Assembly (NCBI GenBank): GCA_003669575.1
Contig: QWOR01000154.1
Coordinates: forward strand, 1 to 6,452
From: Planctomycetota bacterium
GTDB taxonomy: Bacteria; Planctomycetota; Planctomycetia; Planctomycetales; Planctomycetaceae
Length of the DNA: 6,452 nucleotides
Reading direction: 5' to 3'
Part shown: positions 1 through 6,452 of the stretch, one piece after another
Layout of the letters: each line of letters opens with the position of its first letter
Position numbering within the stretch: position 1 is the stretch's first letter
The notes under the pieces: generated by a model
The model's input: only the letters and a program-made list of their open reading frames with translations
Databases searched by the model: none
Told to the model about the DNA's origin: nothing
Position numbers and translations under genes: made by a program

Positions 1-1987
1 AAGTCAATGCGCCAGCAGGCGACTGTTGTGAACTGGCTCGCCGCTGGGCAATCCAGTCTCCCAACTTTGCCGCATCGAGTCTTTGGGCGACAAACGTCGC
101 GATTCGCAGGCGATCGCTTTCATTGGCCGTTTGAGCCACATTGCTCTTCACCAGCAGTTCCGCCCCTGCGTCCGTGGCTGTGGCCAGAATGATCGGTAGT
201 AACTCAGCCGGGTGGTCTTTCACGAGGTCGGCGATAGCCTGGCTGTTCGTGCAATCGGCATTCTTGAGATGGTCTCGGATCGCCATGCGGGCCACATGAA
301 CCAGGTGGGTGTCTTGCGGCTCTGCTGTCTGCCAGGCCTTCCAGAGTGATTCGATCTGGCTCGGCTGTGGATGGCGTCCCATCGCATCAGCTGTCGCGCG
401 GCGAACCATGGCGTTCGAGTCAGCGATCAGCTTCATCGCTGTCTGCGAGTCCTCGGCGGTCCATTCGGGACGCTCTGCCAGGCAACGCGCCAGATGAGTG
501 CGGACGACGGGTGATGCATCATTAGCAAGGCCCGTGCGAATCTCCTGCGTCAGCTTGCCCAGACGGTTCAGCACCCACATCCCCATGGCTCGACGATCGG
601 CGGAGTCGGAGGTGAGTACCGCTTCCTCGACCGGAGTCGCAGCCTTGTCGCCAAAACGGTCGATGATTTCGTTGGTCGCCTGTGCCCGGTTGTAAATGTT
701 CGGGCTGCCGAGGGTGTCGACCAACTGGTCCACGGTCATCGTGTGCAGGTTCACTGGCTGGAGAGGTGTCGATCCCTCGCCGGTCGCGACGATCCGCCAG
801 ACGCGCCCCTTCTCGCGGTCGCGACGGGGGTGGGCCAGCGGCACTTCGTAGTGACCGATGACCGCGTTGTAGAAGTCGGCGACGTACAGCGCCCCATCGG
901 GCCCCAGCTTCACATCGACAGGACGAAACCAGCCATCGTCGCATGTCACAAAGTCGGGCTGGGAATCCACCATCAGCGTCGAGCCGTGCTGGATCAGCTT
1001 GTCGCGATGGACCTGGCCATTCACCGGGTTACACAGGTACAGACAGTCCTGAAACTCCTTGGGAAACTGCAGGGCCTGGTACCACGCTGCGCCGCAGATG
1101 CCGGTCGAGCCGTGGCTGTGATTGATCATATCGGGGCCGAAGCCCATGCCGTCGTTCGGCTTCCCAAAGCTGGAGTAGTAGGCCCCGCGCAGCAATAGCG
1201 TCAGCGGCATGGAGTGGCAGTCAGCGGTGAAGGCGTTGCCCCAGTGGTCGAAGCACAGACCGAACGGATTGACCTGCCCCCACGTGAACTGCTCGATGGC
1301 TGAGCCATCAACGCGGAAGCGATAGGTGTTCCCAGAGTTGAGTGTCAGCGACTGGCCATTCTTCCCCTTGATGTGTGAGGTGTTGCGGAACCCGTGGCAG
1401 GCATACACCCAGCCATCGGCCCAGCGGGTAAACGCATTCGTCATGCCGTGCGTGTCGACGTTGCCATACTTGCCGTAGAGGACCTCCTGGTCATCAGCTT
1501 TCCCGTCACCATCCCGGTCGAAATATCGGACCATATTGGGAATGCTGTAGACGATCGCGCCGTCGTTCAGCGGAAGCTGTCCGATCGGAATGTTCAGGCC
1601 ACCGACAAAGGTGGTGACTTTCGTCGGGCGACCATCGGGGCCGATCCCCTCGACCACGGTGACACGGTCCTGTGGCTTAGGGGAGCTGGGGCCGGAGAAT
1701 TTCTCTTCGCGGGGCTCGACTCCATCGCCTTCAACCGGGTAGGGGTACTCGACTGAACTGGTGATCCACAGCCGACCACTGGAATCGAAATTCAAGTTCA
1801 TCGGCTGGCCGATGTTTGGTTCCGAAACAATCAGCTGGATCTCGAACCCGGGAGGCAAATGGAATTGAGTGCGCTGCTGCTCAGGCGTCAGCGGGTCGGT
1901 CTCAACCACCAATGGAGTCGCCTGGGCAGTCACTGCGGCCAAACAGAACGCAAATCCAAAACACGATCGAGCGAAAGATCGCAACAC
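1..1987 (-). CDS. PVC-type membrane-bound dehydrogenase-like protein with HEAT-like repeats (3' end outside window)
   Basis: The frame is open for 662 codons from GTG (1987-1985) to the window edge, with no internal stop or frameshift. Residues 1-21 form a signal peptide (basic start, hydrophobic core about 9-21, probable cut after V-T-A), so the protein is likely exported. Residues about 30-400 match the beta-propeller domain of the Pirellula/Verrucomicrobium dehydrogenase family (TIGR02604 type, related to sugar/sorbosone dehydrogenases). Landmarks are PPGFEIQLI near 43, GRLWIT near 72, DTHGM at 178-182, CHGFRN at 197-202, HSHGS from 290, and WFRPVD, GPDGALYVADFY and GH at about 353-379. 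D157-x-D-x-D-G-x-x-D165 is a perfect calcium-loop pattern. Residues about 415-660 are helical with HEAT-like character. Full-length relatives often end in a c-type heme domain (CxxCH), which would lie off the left edge. The true substrate is unknown. The family call is strong; redox activity is inferred from the family. Confidence 0.9.
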   Translation of the reverse strand, partial: MLRSFARSCFGFAFCLAAVTAQATPLVVETDPLTPEQQRTQFHLPPGFEIQLIVSEPNIGQPMNLNFDSSGRLWITSSVEYPYPVEGDGVEPREEKFSGPSSPKPQDRVTVVEGIGPDGRPTKVTTFVGGLNIPIGQLPLNDGAIVYSIPNMVRYFDRDGDGKADDQEVLYGKYGNVDTHGMTNAFTRWADGWVYACHGFRNTSHIKGKNGQSLTLNSGNTYRFRVDGSAIEQFTWGQVNPFGLCFDHWGNAFTADCHSMPLTLLLRGAYYSSFGKPNDGMGFGPDMINHSHGSTGICGAAWYQALQFPKEFQDCLYLCNPVNGQVHRDKLIQHGSTLMVDSQPDFVTCDDGWFRPVDVKLGPDGALYVADFYNAVIGHYEVPLAHPRRDREKGRVWRIVATGEGSTPLQPVNLHTMTVDQLVDTLGSPNIYNRAQATNEIIDRFGDKAATPVEEAVLTSDSADRRAMGMWVLNRLGKLTQEIRTGLANDASPVVRTHLARCLAERPEWTAEDSQTAMKLIADSNAMVRRATADAMGRHPQPSQIESLWKAWQTAEPQDTHLVHVARMAIRDHLKNADCTNSQAIADLVKDHPAELLPIILATATDAGAELLVKSNVAQTANESDRLRIATFVAQRLDAAKLGDWIAQRRASSQQSPAGALT

Positions 1988-1995
1988 TGGCGAGA

Positions 1996-2000
1996 CTCCT
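1996..2000 (-). promoter_or_regulatory. Ribosome binding site fixing the GTG start of the dehydrogenase gene
   Basis: The minus strand reads AGGAG here, 8 bases before the GTG at 1987-1985. No ATG lies in frame just upstream. The GTG start also gives a complete signal peptide, whereas the first internal ATG (residue 63) would remove it. The GTG is therefore the best start. Confidence 0.75.
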
Positions 2001-2211
2001 GATGAATAGCAGTTGGTAGCGGACTTTAGGGTAGCAAGTGGCGTGGGAGTGGTCGACCGGATTGCAGACGGTGATCCCCGTTCAAAATCAGAAGATAGGG
2101 TGAACAGGCGGTACCGGTTGGACTCCTTGATTACAGCGGCAATTGAATCGGGCAGGTTTCCCGGATTTTTCTTGTGTTGCTGGATTCCGTGGGTAGCATG
2201 GCGGAATCGAC

Positions 2212-2246
2212 TGACCACCTGAAACAGCGTGGTGATCAGGTGGTCA
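2212..2246. repeat. Operator-like inverted repeat with three GGTGRTCA half-sites
   Basis: TGACCACCTGA (2212-2222) and TCAGGTGGTCA (2236-2246) are perfect 11-bp inverted arms around a 13-base spacer. Read as 8-mers, the half-site GGTGRTCA occurs three times: inverted at 2212-2219, direct at 2231-2238 (GGTGATCA) and direct at 2239-2246 (GGTGGTCA). The last two abut. The element ends 46 bases before the BON-like gene's ATG. It could be a regulator binding site, or a hairpin in the leader RNA of that gene. The symmetry is seen directly; the function is inferred. Confidence 0.6.
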
Positions 2247-2282
2247 ATGGATTGACTTCGTTTTGTCGGGCTGGGAAGACAC

Positions 2283-2287
2283 GGAGG
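2283..2287 (+). promoter_or_regulatory. Ribosome binding site for the BON-like gene
   Basis: GGAGG lies 5 bases before the ATG at 2293. It decides this start over an in-frame TTG at 2263, which has no good Shine-Dalgarno sequence and would place this site inside the coding region. Confidence 0.75.
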
Positions 2288-2292
2288 AAATC

Positions 2293-2652
2293 ATGCAGCA
2301 GCAGTCTATAGTTTGTGTACCGGAAGCGTTTGAGTATCAGTTGGAAGATTGCGGTTGTTATCCAGCTGCAGAATTCAGTTTATGCCCACCCCATCGGGTG
2401 GAGGCTGAGGTGTCCCGAACGTTGCGTGAGGCTCCGGGGGTGCACGTGGAATCTCTTTCAGTTCATCGCACGGATGACGATCACATTTGCCTGCATGGCG
2501 TGGTCGAACTCGATGACCCATCGGTCGATGTCGAGTCGATCATTCGCCGGGCACTGTCGATCGATCAGGTGATTAACCGCATGGTGGTCAAATATGGCCC
2601 GACAGCGGTGTGCCAGGTCACCGATCTGGATAAGTCGTTCATGTGGGGATAG
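2293..2652 (+). CDS. Small cysteine-rich protein with a BON-like domain
   Basis: This gene encodes 119 residues from ATG with a strong GGAGG site. Residues about 36-99 have the BON pattern (the domain of OsmY and related proteins): an N-terminal helix (VEAEVSRTLREAPGV), a strand (VESLSVHR), a strand ending in the typical turn (ICLHGVVEL), a second helix (VESIIRRAL) and a closing strand (VINRMVV). BON domains bind membranes or other proteins. There is no signal peptide or transmembrane segment, so a cytoplasmic location is likely, unlike periplasmic OsmY. Six cysteines (8, 20, 22, 31, 66, 107) are many for this length; C20-G-C22 and C31 precede the domain. The expected glycine of the last BON turn (usually near 'GV..V') is replaced by S-I-D-Q. 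The gene stands alone, divergent from the dehydrogenase and convergent with the symporter. The gene is quite secure; the BON assignment is moderate and the function unknown. Confidence 0.75.
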   Translation: MQQQSIVCVPEAFEYQLEDCGCYPAAEFSLCPPHRVEAEVSRTLREAPGVHVESLSVHRTDDDHICLHGVVELDDPSVDVESIIRRALSIDQVINRMVVKYGPTAVCQVTDLDKSFMWG

Positions 2653-2697
2653 AGGGGTTCCGCGTCCAGTGAGTGTTCGGGATCACAGTCGGGGCGA

Positions 2698-2731
2698 CTC
2701 TGAGTCACTCTCATCGAGATGTGACTCAGAG
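2698..2731. terminator. Hairpin between convergent genes, likely bidirectional terminator
   Basis: CTCTGAGTCAC (2698-2708) pairs perfectly with GTGACTCAGAG (2721-2731). Within the loop, TCTC (2709-2712) can pair with GAGA (2716-2719), leaving a 3-base loop and a one-base bulge, about 15 bp in all. It lies 45 bases after the BON-like gene's stop and 21 bases after the symporter's stop, so it is well placed to end both transcripts. Neither side has a T-run, so it is not a classical intrinsic terminator; it could instead protect transcript ends. A smaller hairpin, AGTCG-GGG-CGACT (2687-2699), overlaps its left arm and would compete with it. Confidence 0.55.
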
Positions 2732-2752
2732 CCATCCTCGAAATGAAAGGGT

Positions 2753-4240
2753 TCAATGCCCTCCGGAGACACTTCGGCGGGCGGCAAGGGCAGCAGGGTC
2801 ACCCTGTCGATGCTGGATCCAGTTTGGCATCAATGAGCCCATGATCATGCCCACCAACGAAGCCGCCAGGCCATACAGCTGGGGGGGCATGCACTGCCAG
2901 ATGACTTCACTGGTGTCATCGTGAATGGTGTACTTCGTGACCAGCCATGCGGGCAGGGCGAACAGGATTGAAAAGACTGCTCCCTGCGTCTTGGCCCGAG
3001 ACCAGTAAATTCCAAACACCAGCGGCACAAAGGCCACCACGAGTGTCACGCTGTAACCCGCTTCCACCATCTCATACATCGTGGCGTTTGAGTTGCACGA
3101 GATGGTCGTCGATACGACTGCCACGATGACCAAAATCCCCCGGAGCAGTCTCAGCATCCGCTTGTCGTCGAAGTGCTTGGTCAACGGCTGCAGGACATTC
3201 TCGACCAGAATGCTCGACGGGGCCAGCAGGGTGCCGCTGGCAGTCGACAAAATCGCCGAGAGCACAGCTCCGAAGAAGAGCACCTGACACCAGATCGGAG
3301 TCTTGTTCAGCACCAGTGTCGGCAACACCTTCTGGACTTCGCGGGAATCCTCGGATTGAAAATGCGAGGCGGCAGCAGGGTCAATGACCATGGCCGCATA
3401 CGCGATAAACATCGGCACGAATGCGAACGCAAAGTAGAACAGACCACCTCCCAGGGTACCGATGGTGGCCGTCCGTTCATTCTTGGCACTGGTCACGCGC
3501 TGGAATACGTCCTGCTGGGGAATTGATCCGAGTGCCATGGTGAGAAATTCGCCAATGAAGGCCATCCAGGCAGCGACCTTAACGTGGGGAAACAGGTCCA
3601 GCTTCCCTGCATCATAGGCGTGCTTGATGACGTTTTCATAACCGCCGGCATGACCTCCCAGGAAGAAGGCCACAAAAATGAGACCGAATACAATCGCTGC
3701 CGTCTGGATCACATCGGTCAATGCCACCGACCACATGCCGCCGAACATCGTGTAGATCGTCACGATGACGGCGCCAATCATGATCGACTGATTCAGGGTG
3801 ATCCCAGGAAAGAGCACGTTTGTGACGAGTCCCAGTGCCGACAATTGAGCACTCGTCCAGCCGAGGTACGAGCTGGCGATGGCCAGCGAGGTAATGATCT
3901 CCACAGTTTTTCCATACCGGAGGTGGTAGTAGTCGCCAATCGTCAGCAACTCCATCCGGTAAAATGTTCGGGCGAAAAAGAGGGCGACCAGCACCAGACA
4001 GAGCGATGCTCCGAACGGATCCCCGGACACGAATCCCATTCCGTGGTGAGCGAACCGGGCGGAGACCGACAAAACCGTCTCGGCTCCGAACCACGTGGCA
4101 AACACGCAGGCGAAATTCATATAGAGCGGCAGAGACCGCCCGGCGACCATGAAGTCTTTGGAATCTTTGACCCGGCTCGACGCGTAAAGTCCCACGGCAA
4201 CCGTCGCCGCCATGTAGATCAGAACACAGGCAATCAACAT
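2753..4240 (-). CDS. Sodium:solute symporter (SSS family), substrate unknown
   Basis: This gene encodes 495 residues, a normal length for the SSS family (PutP/SGLT type, LeuT fold, about 13 membrane helices), which imports small solutes with Na+ across the inner membrane. The N-terminal helix is followed by DSKDFMVAGRSLP (26-38), the family's typical first loop, then the helix with ATWFGAETV (48-56). GGMWSVALTDVIQ (167-179) is the SSS signature region, and QQDVFQR (242-248) is the conserved 'QD.fqR' loop. SAILSTASGTLLAPSS (328-343) corresponds to the helix of PutP carrying the Ser-Thr sodium ligands; here S332 and T333. The C-terminal tail is short and polar. ATG at 4240 is preferred over TTG at 4258 because GGGAG lies 7 bases upstream of it. 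It is probably the last gene of the minus-strand operon, 139 bases after the DUF1501 gene, and may also have its own promoter. The substrate cannot be read from the sequence. Confidence 0.93.
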   Translation of the reverse strand: MLIACVLIYMAATVAVGLYASSRVKDSKDFMVAGRSLPLYMNFACVFATWFGAETVLSVSARFAHHGMGFVSGDPFGASLCLVLVALFFARTFYRMELLTIGDYYHLRYGKTVEIITSLAIASSYLGWTSAQLSALGLVTNVLFPGITLNQSIMIGAVIVTIYTMFGGMWSVALTDVIQTAAIVFGLIFVAFFLGGHAGGYENVIKHAYDAGKLDLFPHVKVAAWMAFIGEFLTMALGSIPQQDVFQRVTSAKNERTATIGTLGGGLFYFAFAFVPMFIAYAAMVIDPAAASHFQSEDSREVQKVLPTLVLNKTPIWCQVLFFGAVLSAILSTASGTLLAPSSILVENVLQPLTKHFDDKRMLRLLRGILVIVAVVSTTISCNSNATMYEMVEAGYSVTLVVAFVPLVFGIYWSRAKTQGAVFSILFALPAWLVTKYTIHDDTSEVIWQCMPPQLYGLAASLVGMIMGSLMPNWIQHRQGDPAALAARRSVSGGH

Positions 4241-4247
4241 CAAACAA

Positions 4248-4252
4248 CTCCC
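4248..4252 (-). promoter_or_regulatory. Ribosome binding site for the symporter gene
   Basis: GGGAG on the minus strand lies 7 bases before ATG 4240-4238. It supports this start rather than the TTG at 4258, which lacks an upstream purine-rich site. Confidence 0.65.
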
Positions 4253-4289
4253 GGCCAAACGCGATCCAAATCGGTCGAGGCAAGGAGAA

Positions 4290-4316
4290 ATGTTAACAGC
4301 CCGCGAGGCGATTCAA
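4290..4316 (-). promoter_or_regulatory. Weak candidate promoter for the symporter gene
   Basis: On the minus strand, TTGAAT (4316-4311) and TAACAT (4295-4290) resemble -35 and -10 boxes, each matching 4 of 6 consensus bases, but the 15-base spacing is short. It would give a leader of roughly 40 bases. The 139-base gap to the DUF1501 gene has no strong terminator, only a 5-bp hairpin (CTTCG 4352-4356, CGAAG 4363-4367) without a T-run, so read-through from upstream is also possible. Confidence 0.2.
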
Positions 4317-4379
4317 AGTCTTCCGAAACCGGGTGCGCTTTGATTAGTAATCTTCGCAATTTCGAAGGGCGAACCGGAG

Positions 4380-5705
4380 TTACATCAGCTCATGGATCGG
4401 AGTGGGATCGCTCACGAGATGAGCTGGTCGACCCTGGGGGGTGTAGAGGATTTGATCGGGGTTGATGCCGAGTTTGGTATAGACCGTCGAAACGAAATTC
4501 TCGGGCGACAGAACCCGGTCGACCGCTGAATACCCGGCCCGGTCGGTAGCTCCGACAACGACGCCTCCGGGTGTGCCTGCCCCGGCCATCATGACGCTCA
4601 TGGCGTTCGACCAGTGGTCGCGGCCCGCACCGGGGTTGATCTTCGGAGTCCGACCGAATTCGCCCAGCACCAGAACCAGCGTACTCTCCAGCAGGCCACG
4701 TTGTTCGAGGTCTTCGAGCAGTGTGGCGATTGAGTTCTCGAACGTCGGTAACCGCTTCCGCAGGGCATTGAACAGGTCGCCATGATGGTCCCAGCCTGCT
4801 TCGCTCAGAGTGATAAACGGCACGCCCGCCTCGACCATGCGACGAGCCAGTAGCATCCGCTGCCCGAACGAGTTGCGTCCGTAGCGGTCGCGTGTGGCGG
4901 CGTCTTCGCTATGGATGTCAAAGGCTTTCTGAGCGGCAGGGGAGGAGACGAGGTCGTAGCCCTGCTTGTAGTACTCGTCGAGTGGGACGACCGGGTCGGC
5001 TGCCGCCTTTTCATTGATCCGTGGCAGGCGGTCGATCTGGCTGCGCAGTGCCCGCCGGTCGGTGAAACGCGTCTCTTGAATCGCGGCCGGGAGAGCGACA
5101 TCGCGAACGCGGAAGCTGTCACTGTTCGGATCGTCGGGCACGACGAAGGGGGCGTACTGGGCCCCCAGGAAACTCGGCCCTCCCGATCGCGTCATGGCCG
5201 GGGCCGAGAAGTAGGCGGGCAGTCCATTTGTGTTGCCGCGCGTGTACGAAGTCACTGCTCCCATACTGGGATGGAAGCTGACATAGGCTCCGCACCCGAC
5301 CGGAATCCGCGGCGGGGCCCCGGTCATCATGTAGTGGTTGCCTGCTCCGTGGTTGCCCTGCTCGTGGCGGATGGATCGGATGATCGAGAACTTGTCGGCG
5401 ATGCTGGCCAGGCGCGGCATGTGCTCACAGATCTGGATGCCGGGGACCTTGGTGTCGATGGCGTTGAACTCGCCCCGGACCTCGCTGGGGGCCTCGGGTT
5501 TGGGGTCAAAGGTCTCGTAATGGGTGGGGCCACCATCCAGCCAGATCAGAATACAGCTCTTCGCCTTCGCGGCGTGGCCGACCGAGTCCCCCGCGACTGC
5601 TCGCAGTTGGAGTAACTGCGAAAAGCCGGTCCCGATGAACCCTGCCAGTCCCAGCTGGAGGGCCGAGCGGCGAGTTTGTCCATTACAGTTTTTGTAGAAG
5701 TTCAT
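4380..5705 (-). CDS. DUF1501 family exported protein with Tat signal
   Basis: This gene encodes 441 residues, a usual length for DUF1501 (PF07394), a family with an alkaline phosphatase/sulfatase-like fold that is abundant in planctomycetes. Residues 11-14 (T-R-R-S) followed by a hydrophobic stretch (about 15-38) and A-V-A-G form a twin-arginine signal, so it is likely exported folded across the cytoplasmic membrane. Conserved family motifs appear in order: IWLDGGPTHYETFDPKP (54-70), HEQGNHGAGNHYMMTG (about 114-129), GWDHHG (304-309), GEFGRTP (348-354) and RDHW (362-365). The acidic and histidine residues in these motifs are probable metal ligands by analogy with the fold; the substrate is unknown. 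It begins 41 bases after the DUF1553 gene, a common planctomycete gene pair. No strong Shine-Dalgarno site precedes the ATG (only GAG about 9 bases away), but the start fits the Tat signal and no other start lies just upstream. It is intact. Confidence 0.93.
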   Translation of the reverse strand: MNFYKNCNGQTRRSALQLGLAGFIGTGFSQLLQLRAVAGDSVGHAAKAKSCILIWLDGGPTHYETFDPKPEAPSEVRGEFNAIDTKVPGIQICEHMPRLASIADKFSIIRSIRHEQGNHGAGNHYMMTGAPPRIPVGCGAYVSFHPSMGAVTSYTRGNTNGLPAYFSAPAMTRSGGPSFLGAQYAPFVVPDDPNSDSFRVRDVALPAAIQETRFTDRRALRSQIDRLPRINEKAAADPVVPLDEYYKQGYDLVSSPAAQKAFDIHSEDAATRDRYGRNSFGQRMLLARRMVEAGVPFITLSEAGWDHHGDLFNALRKRLPTFENSIATLLEDLEQRGLLESTLVLVLGEFGRTPKINPGAGRDHWSNAMSVMMAGAGTPGGVVVGATDRAGYSAVDRVLSPENFVSTVYTKLGINPDQILYTPQGRPAHLVSDPTPIHELM

Positions 5706-5746
5706 GAGTTGGTCTCGCGTCTTGGCGATGTTCCGGGAGGGAGTGT

Positions 5747-6452
5747 TCAGTCCTTAAACACGAACTCAGGCGTATTCAGCAGAGCCCAGAGGAGGTCCTC
5801 AGTGGCGGTCCGTCGGTTGCCAGTCTTGGTGAACTGTTCCGTGCCGAGCCGTAACTCCTCGGCATCCGGCAGGCGGTTGTAGCAGGCCAGATAGAGTTCC
5901 TCGATGATCTTTTCGGGCGGCAATTCACTCTTGGCGAGAGTGTCGGACAGGCTGCCGTCAGCCATCACTTTGCCCGCCAGCTGATTGGAGTTCATCAGGT
6001 GGAGCGCCTGGACAACGGTGGTGTCGCTCGTCCGTTCGCACGGCGGGTCGAGGTTCGGATCGGGACGACCGAAGGTGTCGAGCGACAGCGAGTCAATCCG
6101 ATGAGTCCAGATCTCTTTGGACAGCGAGCCGGGGGCCATGGCTTCGAAGTTCTCGGGTTGATGGGTGATCTGGCAGACGGAGTCGAGCAGCACCTCGCCC
6201 CGCAGTCGCTGGCGGTAGTGCCGCGAGAAGTTGCGAGTGTCAGCCACGTTGCGATCCGTAGGGACCGAGCTGAGGCCGTAAGCCGACGAACTCGTAATGC
6301 GACGTATCAACTGCTTGATGTCGAACCCGTGATCGCGGAAGTCGTCGCCCAGGGCTGCCAGCAGCGCGGGGTTTGAAGCGGGATTGGTCGCACGCAGATC
6401 GTCGACTGGCTCAACAAGTCCTCGCCCCATCAGGTCAGCCCACACGCGGTTG
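5747..6452 (-). CDS. DUF1553 (PSD1-type) domain protein, C-terminal part only
   Basis: The frame enters from the right window edge (first full codon at 6451-6449) and ends at TGA 5749-5747, giving 234 residues. It covers most of a DUF1553 domain (PF07587). The opening N-R-V-W-A-D-L-M-GRGLVEP matches the family's 'NR.w..lfGrGlV.p'. It is followed by NPASNPALL, then GFDIKQLIRRITSSSAYGLSS (about 41-61), the RHYRQRLRGEVLLDSV helix, LHLMNSNQLAG, LYLACYNRLPDAEELR near 190, and DLLWALLNTPEFVF at the end. All are standard landmarks. Full-length relatives carry an N-terminal signal, often a cytochrome-like PSCyt1 or DUF1549 domain, all outside this window. It is the first visible gene of the minus-strand operon, directly upstream of the DUF1501 gene. 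The biochemical role of the family is not established. Confidence 0.93.
   Translation of the reverse strand, partial: NRVWADLMGRGLVEPVDDLRATNPASNPALLAALGDDFRDHGFDIKQLIRRITSSSAYGLSSVPTDRNVADTRNFSRHYRQRLRGEVLLDSVCQITHQPENFEAMAPGSLSKEIWTHRIDSLSLDTFGRPDPNLDPPCERTSDTTVVQALHLMNSNQLAGKVMADGSLSDTLAKSELPPEKIIEELYLACYNRLPDAEELRLGTEQFTKTGNRRTATEDLLWALLNTPEFVFKD

Larger units (their letters stand above)
1988..2292. other. Divergent intergenic region between dehydrogenase and BON-like gene
   Basis: These 305 bases separate two genes transcribed away from each other, so promoters for both should lie here. I see no convincing sigma-70 promoter on either strand. The best rightward candidate is weak: TTGTGT (2172-2177) with TAGCAT (2194-2199), 16 bases apart. 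It would start transcription just before the inverted repeat at 2212-2246. TTGACT at 2252-2257 has no matching -10 and is too close to the BON-gene ribosome site. Short palindromes GGTCGACC (2051-2058) and CGGTACCG (2109-2116) are probably chance. No RNA gene is recognisable. A 69-codon TTG-started open frame (2013-2222) has no ribosome site or family resemblance and is not called as a gene. Confidence 0.6.

Noticed and set aside
522..944. Minus-strand open frame of 140 codons
   Set aside because: It lies in a different frame within the dehydrogenase coding region, is arginine-rich and low-complexity, and conflicts with the continuous 662-codon frame.
743..1756. Plus-strand open frames at 743-1198 and 1394-1756
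   Set aside because: Both are antisense to the conserved propeller domain of the dehydrogenase, with no independent support.
2013..2222. Possible 69-codon gene in the divergent intergenic region
   Set aside because: It starts at TTG without a ribosome site, shows no known family features, and its end falls inside the inverted repeat at 2212-2246. It is probably a chance open frame.
2252..2280. TTGACT as a -35 box for the BON-like gene
   Set aside because: No -10-like sequence lies 16-18 bases downstream, and the transcript would start inside the ribosome binding site.
4352..4373. Short inverted repeats as a terminator after the DUF1501 gene
   Set aside because: The stems are only 5 bp, the alternatives compete, and no T-run follows on the minus strand.
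3584..4465. Long open frame (293 codons) on the plus strand
   Set aside because: It lies antisense to the symporter and the end of the DUF1501 gene. Its translation is rich in H, Q, R and G with no recognisable domain, as expected of a shadow frame in GC-rich DNA.
4911..5615. Open frame of 234 codons on the plus strand
   Set aside because: It is fully antisense to the DUF1501 gene, whose motifs are clearly conserved in the other strand. No ribosome site or family resemblance was seen.

Overview
The window looks like chromosomal DNA from a planctomycete (Planctomycetota, Pirellula/Planctomyces-like). Three of the five genes belong to families greatly expanded in, and largely typical of, that phylum and its PVC relatives. 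These are a PVC-type membrane-bound dehydrogenase, a DUF1501 protein and a DUF1553 (PSD1-type) protein. The DNA is GC-rich and coding-dense. I see no rRNA, tRNA, CRISPR array, insertion sequence, phage gene or integration scar.

Layout from left to right. (1) 1-1987, minus strand: a large secreted dehydrogenase-like beta-propeller protein with a HEAT-like C-terminal part. It starts at GTG and runs off the left edge. (2) 1988-2292: a 305-base divergent intergenic region holding an operator-like inverted repeat with three copies of an 8-bp half-site. (3) 2293-2652, plus strand: a small cysteine-rich protein with a BON-like domain. (4) 2653-2752: a 100-base convergent gap containing a strong hairpin. 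(5) 6452 down to 2753, minus strand: a likely operon read as DUF1553 (5' end outside the window), then DUF1501 (41-base gap), then a sodium:solute symporter (139-base gap).

How the genes may work together. Adjacent DUF1553 and DUF1501 genes are a standard planctomycete pair of exported proteins. The DUF1501 member here has a twin-arginine signal, so it is probably exported folded. The Na+-coupled symporter downstream could import a small product released by the exported pair; this is inference from position only. The dehydrogenase and the BON-like gene are divergent and may share a control region. I found no convincing undescribed system. The most unusual items are the three-half-site repeat at 2212-2246, the nested hairpin at 2687-2731 and the cysteine-rich BON-like protein.
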